Shown one piece after another: positions 16,393 through 18,600 of a stretch of DNA of 18,600 bases. A model generated the notes under the pieces. The model ran no database searches. It saw only the letters and a list, made by a program, of their open reading frames with translations, and was not told where the DNA came from. The stretch's first letter is position 1. Each line of letters begins with the position of its first letter. A program made the position numbers and the translations under genes. Source of the DNA: an alpha proteobacterium SCGC AAA240-E13 (GTDB taxonomy: Bacteria; Pseudomonadota; Alphaproteobacteria; Pelagibacterales; Pelagibacteraceae); contig AZHR01000022.1 in the NCBI GenBank assembly GCA_000504625.1, positions 1 to 18,600 on the forward strand, given 5' to 3'.

Positions 16393-16935
16393 ATGGATAA
16401 ATTTGAAATAAATAAAATAATTGCATCTATCATATTAACGGTAGTTATTGTTATTGGCATAAATAAGTTAGCTAACGTTATATATAATGTAATAACTCCT
16501 GAAGTGACTACATATATAGTAGCCACACCTACTGAAACTAAAAAAATTAGCAAGGATGATACAGCAAAAGCTAAGGATAAGAATGAGATTAAGAACCTTT
16601 TGGCTTTAGGAGATATAGATCATGGTAAGAAAGTGTTTAAACAATGTGCAGCCTGTCATTCAATATCGAAAGGTGGAGGCAATAAGATTGGTCCTGTTTT
16701 ATGGGGAGTAATTGGAAGAAAGGTAGGATCCATTAGTGATTATAAATATTCAAAGGGAATGAGTGAACTAAATAAAAATTGGGATTTTCAAGAAATAAAT
16801 TCTTTTTTAATTAAACCAAAAAATTATATAAAAGGAACAAAAATGGCATATGCGGGTCTTAAAAAAGAAAAAGATAGAGCCTCAATTATTATTTTCCTAA
16901 ACGAACAAGGTGACTCTCCAATGCCATTACCTTAA
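16393..16935 (+). CDS. Membrane-anchored cytochrome c (CycM-like)
   Basis: A 180-residue class I c-type cytochrome held to the inner membrane by an uncleaved N-terminal helix (about residues 9-29, IIASIILTVVIVIGINKLA), with a linker of about 45 residues exposing the haem domain in the periplasm. The haem attachment site is CAACH at 85-89, preceded by GKKVFKQ. IGPVLWGVIGRKVG and YSKGM are mitochondrial-cytochrome-c-like. The axial methionine is M151 in GTKMAYAGL. The domain ends IIIFLNEQGDSPMPLP. Relatives (CycM, cytochrome c552 of alphaproteobacteria) carry electrons from the bc1 complex to cytochrome aa3 oxidase. It lies next to divergent kdsB, as in other alphaproteobacteria. The stop overlaps that of argF in TTAA. 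Confidence 0.93.
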   Translation: MDKFEINKIIASIILTVVIVIGINKLANVIYNVITPEVTTYIVATPTETKKISKDDTAKAKDKNEIKNLLALGDIDHGKKVFKQCAACHSISKGGGNKIGPVLWGVIGRKVGSISDYKYSKGMSELNKNWDFQEINSFLIKPKNYIKGTKMAYAGLKKEKDRASIIIFLNEQGDSPMPLP

Positions 16936-17858
16936 TTTTTTAAACACCATTCAATAATACTTTTTTGAACGTGAATTCTATTTAATGCTTCTAGCCAAAC
17001 AGCTGATTGCTTTCCGTCCATTACTTCATTGGTCACTTCTTCTCCTCTACTAGCTGGTAAACAATGCATAAAAATTGCATCTGTTTTAGCTAGTTTCATA
17101 ATTTTTTTATTTACTTGGTAGGCTTTTAACATTTTTTTCTTTTTTTTTTTATTTGCTTTATTCTCCATTGAAATCCATTTATCAGTCATAACACAATCAG
17201 CTAAATTTACTGCTTTAGCTGGATTTTTTGTAATCAATATTTTTGCCTTTTTATTTTTTGTCCATTCAATAATTCTTTTATCAGGTTTAAATTTTTTCGG
17301 ACAAGCAATAGCTAATTGAAAATCAAACTGTACTGATGCTTCCATTAAAGAATAAACAATATTGTTACCATCACCTAGCCATGCAATTTTTTTGTTAGCA
17401 ATTGATCCTTTTAATTCTTCAAAAGTCATAATATCCGACATGATCTGACAAGGATGACTCAAATTTGTTAAACCGTTTATGATGGGAATATCTAAATGTT
17501 TAGAAAACTCTAAAAAATGCTCATGTTTATGGGTTCTCATCATCGCAATATCACCATATTGAGATAATATCTTTGCCGTATCATGTGTATTTTCATTCCC
17601 ACTTCCATAGTGACTTTCTTTTGGATCTAGCACTAATAATTGTCCTCCTAACTGCTTCATTGCAAGATCAAAAGAAATTCTTGTTCTTGTTGAAGGTTTT
17701 TCAAAAATCATAATTAATGTTCTTCCCACCAAAGGAGCATCCGGATCTATAGCTGATTTTTTTAGACCAGATCTTTTTTTTTTTTGCAATTTTGCATGAT
17801 TTATAATTTTTCTTAAATCTGCTTTATCTACATCTGCTATATTTATAAAATTTCTCAT
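16932..17858 (-). CDS. argF: Ornithine carbamoyltransferase
   Basis: OTCase joins carbamoyl phosphate and ornithine to citrulline in arginine synthesis. Carbamoyl-phosphate motif STRTR is at 56-60 (from the start used here), HPCQ at 135-138 and the catalytic HCLP at 265-268 in MHCLPASRGEEV. I use the ATG at 17858 (MRNFINI, 308 aa): it lies 2 bp after the argD stop and an AAGGA lies 12 bp upstream. A further ATG at 17879 would add MQGNELI and overlap argD. The ornithine-binding loop, usually SMG, reads SMEN here, followed by a run of six lysines encoded by a long A-rich tract. The gene is the second of an argD-argF pair and converges with the cytochrome gene, overlapping by 4 bp. Confidence 0.95.
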   Translation of the reverse strand: MRNFINIADVDKADLRKIINHAKLQKKKRSGLKKSAIDPDAPLVGRTLIMIFEKPSTRTRISFDLAMKQLGGQLLVLDPKESHYGSGNENTHDTAKILSQYGDIAMMRTHKHEHFLEFSKHLDIPIINGLTNLSHPCQIMSDIMTFEELKGSIANKKIAWLGDGNNIVYSLMEASVQFDFQLAIACPKKFKPDKRIIEWTKNKKAKILITKNPAKAVNLADCVMTDKWISMENKANKKKKKKMLKAYQVNKKIMKLAKTDAIFMHCLPASRGEEVTNEVMDGKQSAVWLEALNRIHVQKSIIEWCLKN

Positions 17859-17860
17859 AA

Positions 17861-18600
17861 TTAACTCATTTCCTTGCATGCTCTAGTAAGTTTGTTGATG
17901 GCCTCATCAATTTCTTTTTTTGAAACAATTAATGCTGGAAACAGTCTTATAACTTGTTCTTCAGCTTTTACAGCCAGCATTTTATTTTTCATAAGATTTT
18001 CAATGAACCTTGTATTATCAACCGATAATTTTAAACCCCTCATGAGTCCTCTACCTCTTATTTCTAAAATAATTTTTGGATATCTTTTTTTAATATTAAT
18101 TAATTTTTGATCAAAATATTCAGAAATTTTTTTAACATTATTTAAAAATCCATCTTTCAAAATTACATCCAATACACCATTTCCAACCGCCATTGCTAAA
18201 GGATTTCCACCAAAAGTTGACCCATGGGTTCCGGGTTTCATTCCAACTGATACCTTTTTTGTAAGTAAACAGGCACCTAAAGGAAAGCCTCCACCAATTC
18301 CTTTTGCAATTGGTACAATATCGGGAACTATACCTGATTGTTCAAATGCAAAAAAATCCCCCGTTCTTCCAATACCACTTTGAACTTCATCTAAAATTAA
18401 AAGAAGATTTTTTTCATCACATAATTCTCTTAAACCTTTTAAACAATAGTCTGGAACTTCCTTTATTCCTCCTTCACCTTGAATCGTTTCAACCATAATG
18501 GCAGCTGTCTTTGCACTAATTGCTTTTTTTAGCGCCTCGTGATCAGCAAAAGGAACTTGGTCAAATCCATCCACTTTTGGATCAAAACCTTCTATATGTT
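17861..18600 (-). CDS. argD: Acetylornithine aminotransferase (5' partial)
   Basis: A PLP-dependent class III aminotransferase that makes N-acetylornithine from N-acetylglutamate semialdehyde; in many bacteria it also serves as succinyl-diaminopimelate aminotransferase for lysine. Only the C-terminal part is in the window. The frame is open to the right edge, so the apparent GTG start near 18574 is not the true start. Seen are GFDQVPFADHEAL, VETIQGEGGI, LLILDEVQSGIGRTGDFFAFE (with the PLP-ring aspartate), the Schiff-base lysine in PIAKGIGGGFPLGA, and HGSTFGGNPLAMAVG. The C-terminus (VIRLFPALIVSKKEIDEAI) is complete. Its stop lies 2 bp before argF, so the two form an arginine operon. Confidence 0.95.
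   Translation of the reverse strand, partial: HIEGFDPKVDGFDQVPFADHEALKKAISAKTAAIMVETIQGEGGIKEVPDYCLKGLRELCDEKNLLLILDEVQSGIGRTGDFFAFEQSGIVPDIVPIAKGIGGGFPLGACLLTKKVSVGMKPGTHGSTFGGNPLAMAVGNGVLDVILKDGFLNNVKKISEYFDQKLINIKKRYPKIILEIRGRGLMRGLKLSVDNTRFIENLMKNKMLAVKAEEQVIRLFPALIVSKKEIDEAINKLTRACKEMS

Noticed and set aside
18572..18574. GTG at 18574 as the start of argD
   Set aside because: The frame continues to the right edge with family-like residues (EGFDPK) and essential N-terminal parts would be missing; it is a window truncation.

Overview
The window is a gene-dense, very AT-rich (codons dominated by A/T, many A and T runs) stretch of a streamlined alphaproteobacterial chromosome, most like SAR11/Pelagibacterales or a related low-GC marine lineage. 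This rests on protein flavour, tiny intergenic gaps and familiar gene neighbourhoods (kdsB-pheA next to a membrane-anchored cytochrome c; SRP RNA upstream of dnaX-ybaB-recR; argD-argF). It is inference, not a database match. No plasmid, phage, IS, CRISPR or tRNA/rRNA signal was seen. No stretch over 300 bases lacks a gene; the longest gaps are 14546-14706 (holds the SRP RNA) and 16281-16392 (holds a short hairpin).

Layout. 1-4156 (+): lysC (5' end off the window), ispG, prfA and an ORF that begins as PrmC/HemK and ends as UbiG. 4158-5921 (-): argJ followed by a DUF1178 gene. 5922-8595 (+): secA, divergent from argJ. 8590-9696 (-): accA with an extra C-terminal membrane segment. 9727-11901 (+): glcB (malate synthase G), divergent from accA across 30 bp. 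11898-14649 (-): SRP RNA, dnaX, ybaB, recR, a DNA replication/repair cluster. 14707-16280 (-): kdsB and pheA. 16393-16935 (+): membrane-anchored cytochrome c. 16932-18600 (-): argD (5' end off the window) and argF.

Functionally the genes are mostly core housekeeping: aspartate-family, arginine (argJ, argD, argF) and phenylalanine synthesis, isoprenoid (ispG), fatty acid (accA) and LPS (kdsB) precursors, glyoxylate use (glcB), translation termination (prfA), protein export (secA plus SRP RNA), and DNA replication/repair (dnaX, recR).

The standout is the in-frame chimera at 3266-4156. The RF1-methyltransferase N-terminal domain and SAM motif I of PrmC are joined to the C-terminal part of the ubiquinone O-methyltransferase UbiG, so the PrmC NPPY catalytic motif and the UbiG N-terminus are both missing. 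It is either a real deletion fusion or an assembly collapse. Secondary points are the AccA tail, a divergent SecA zinc tail, the lack of room for a glycine riboswitch before glcB, and an SRP RNA that abuts the dnaX start codon.
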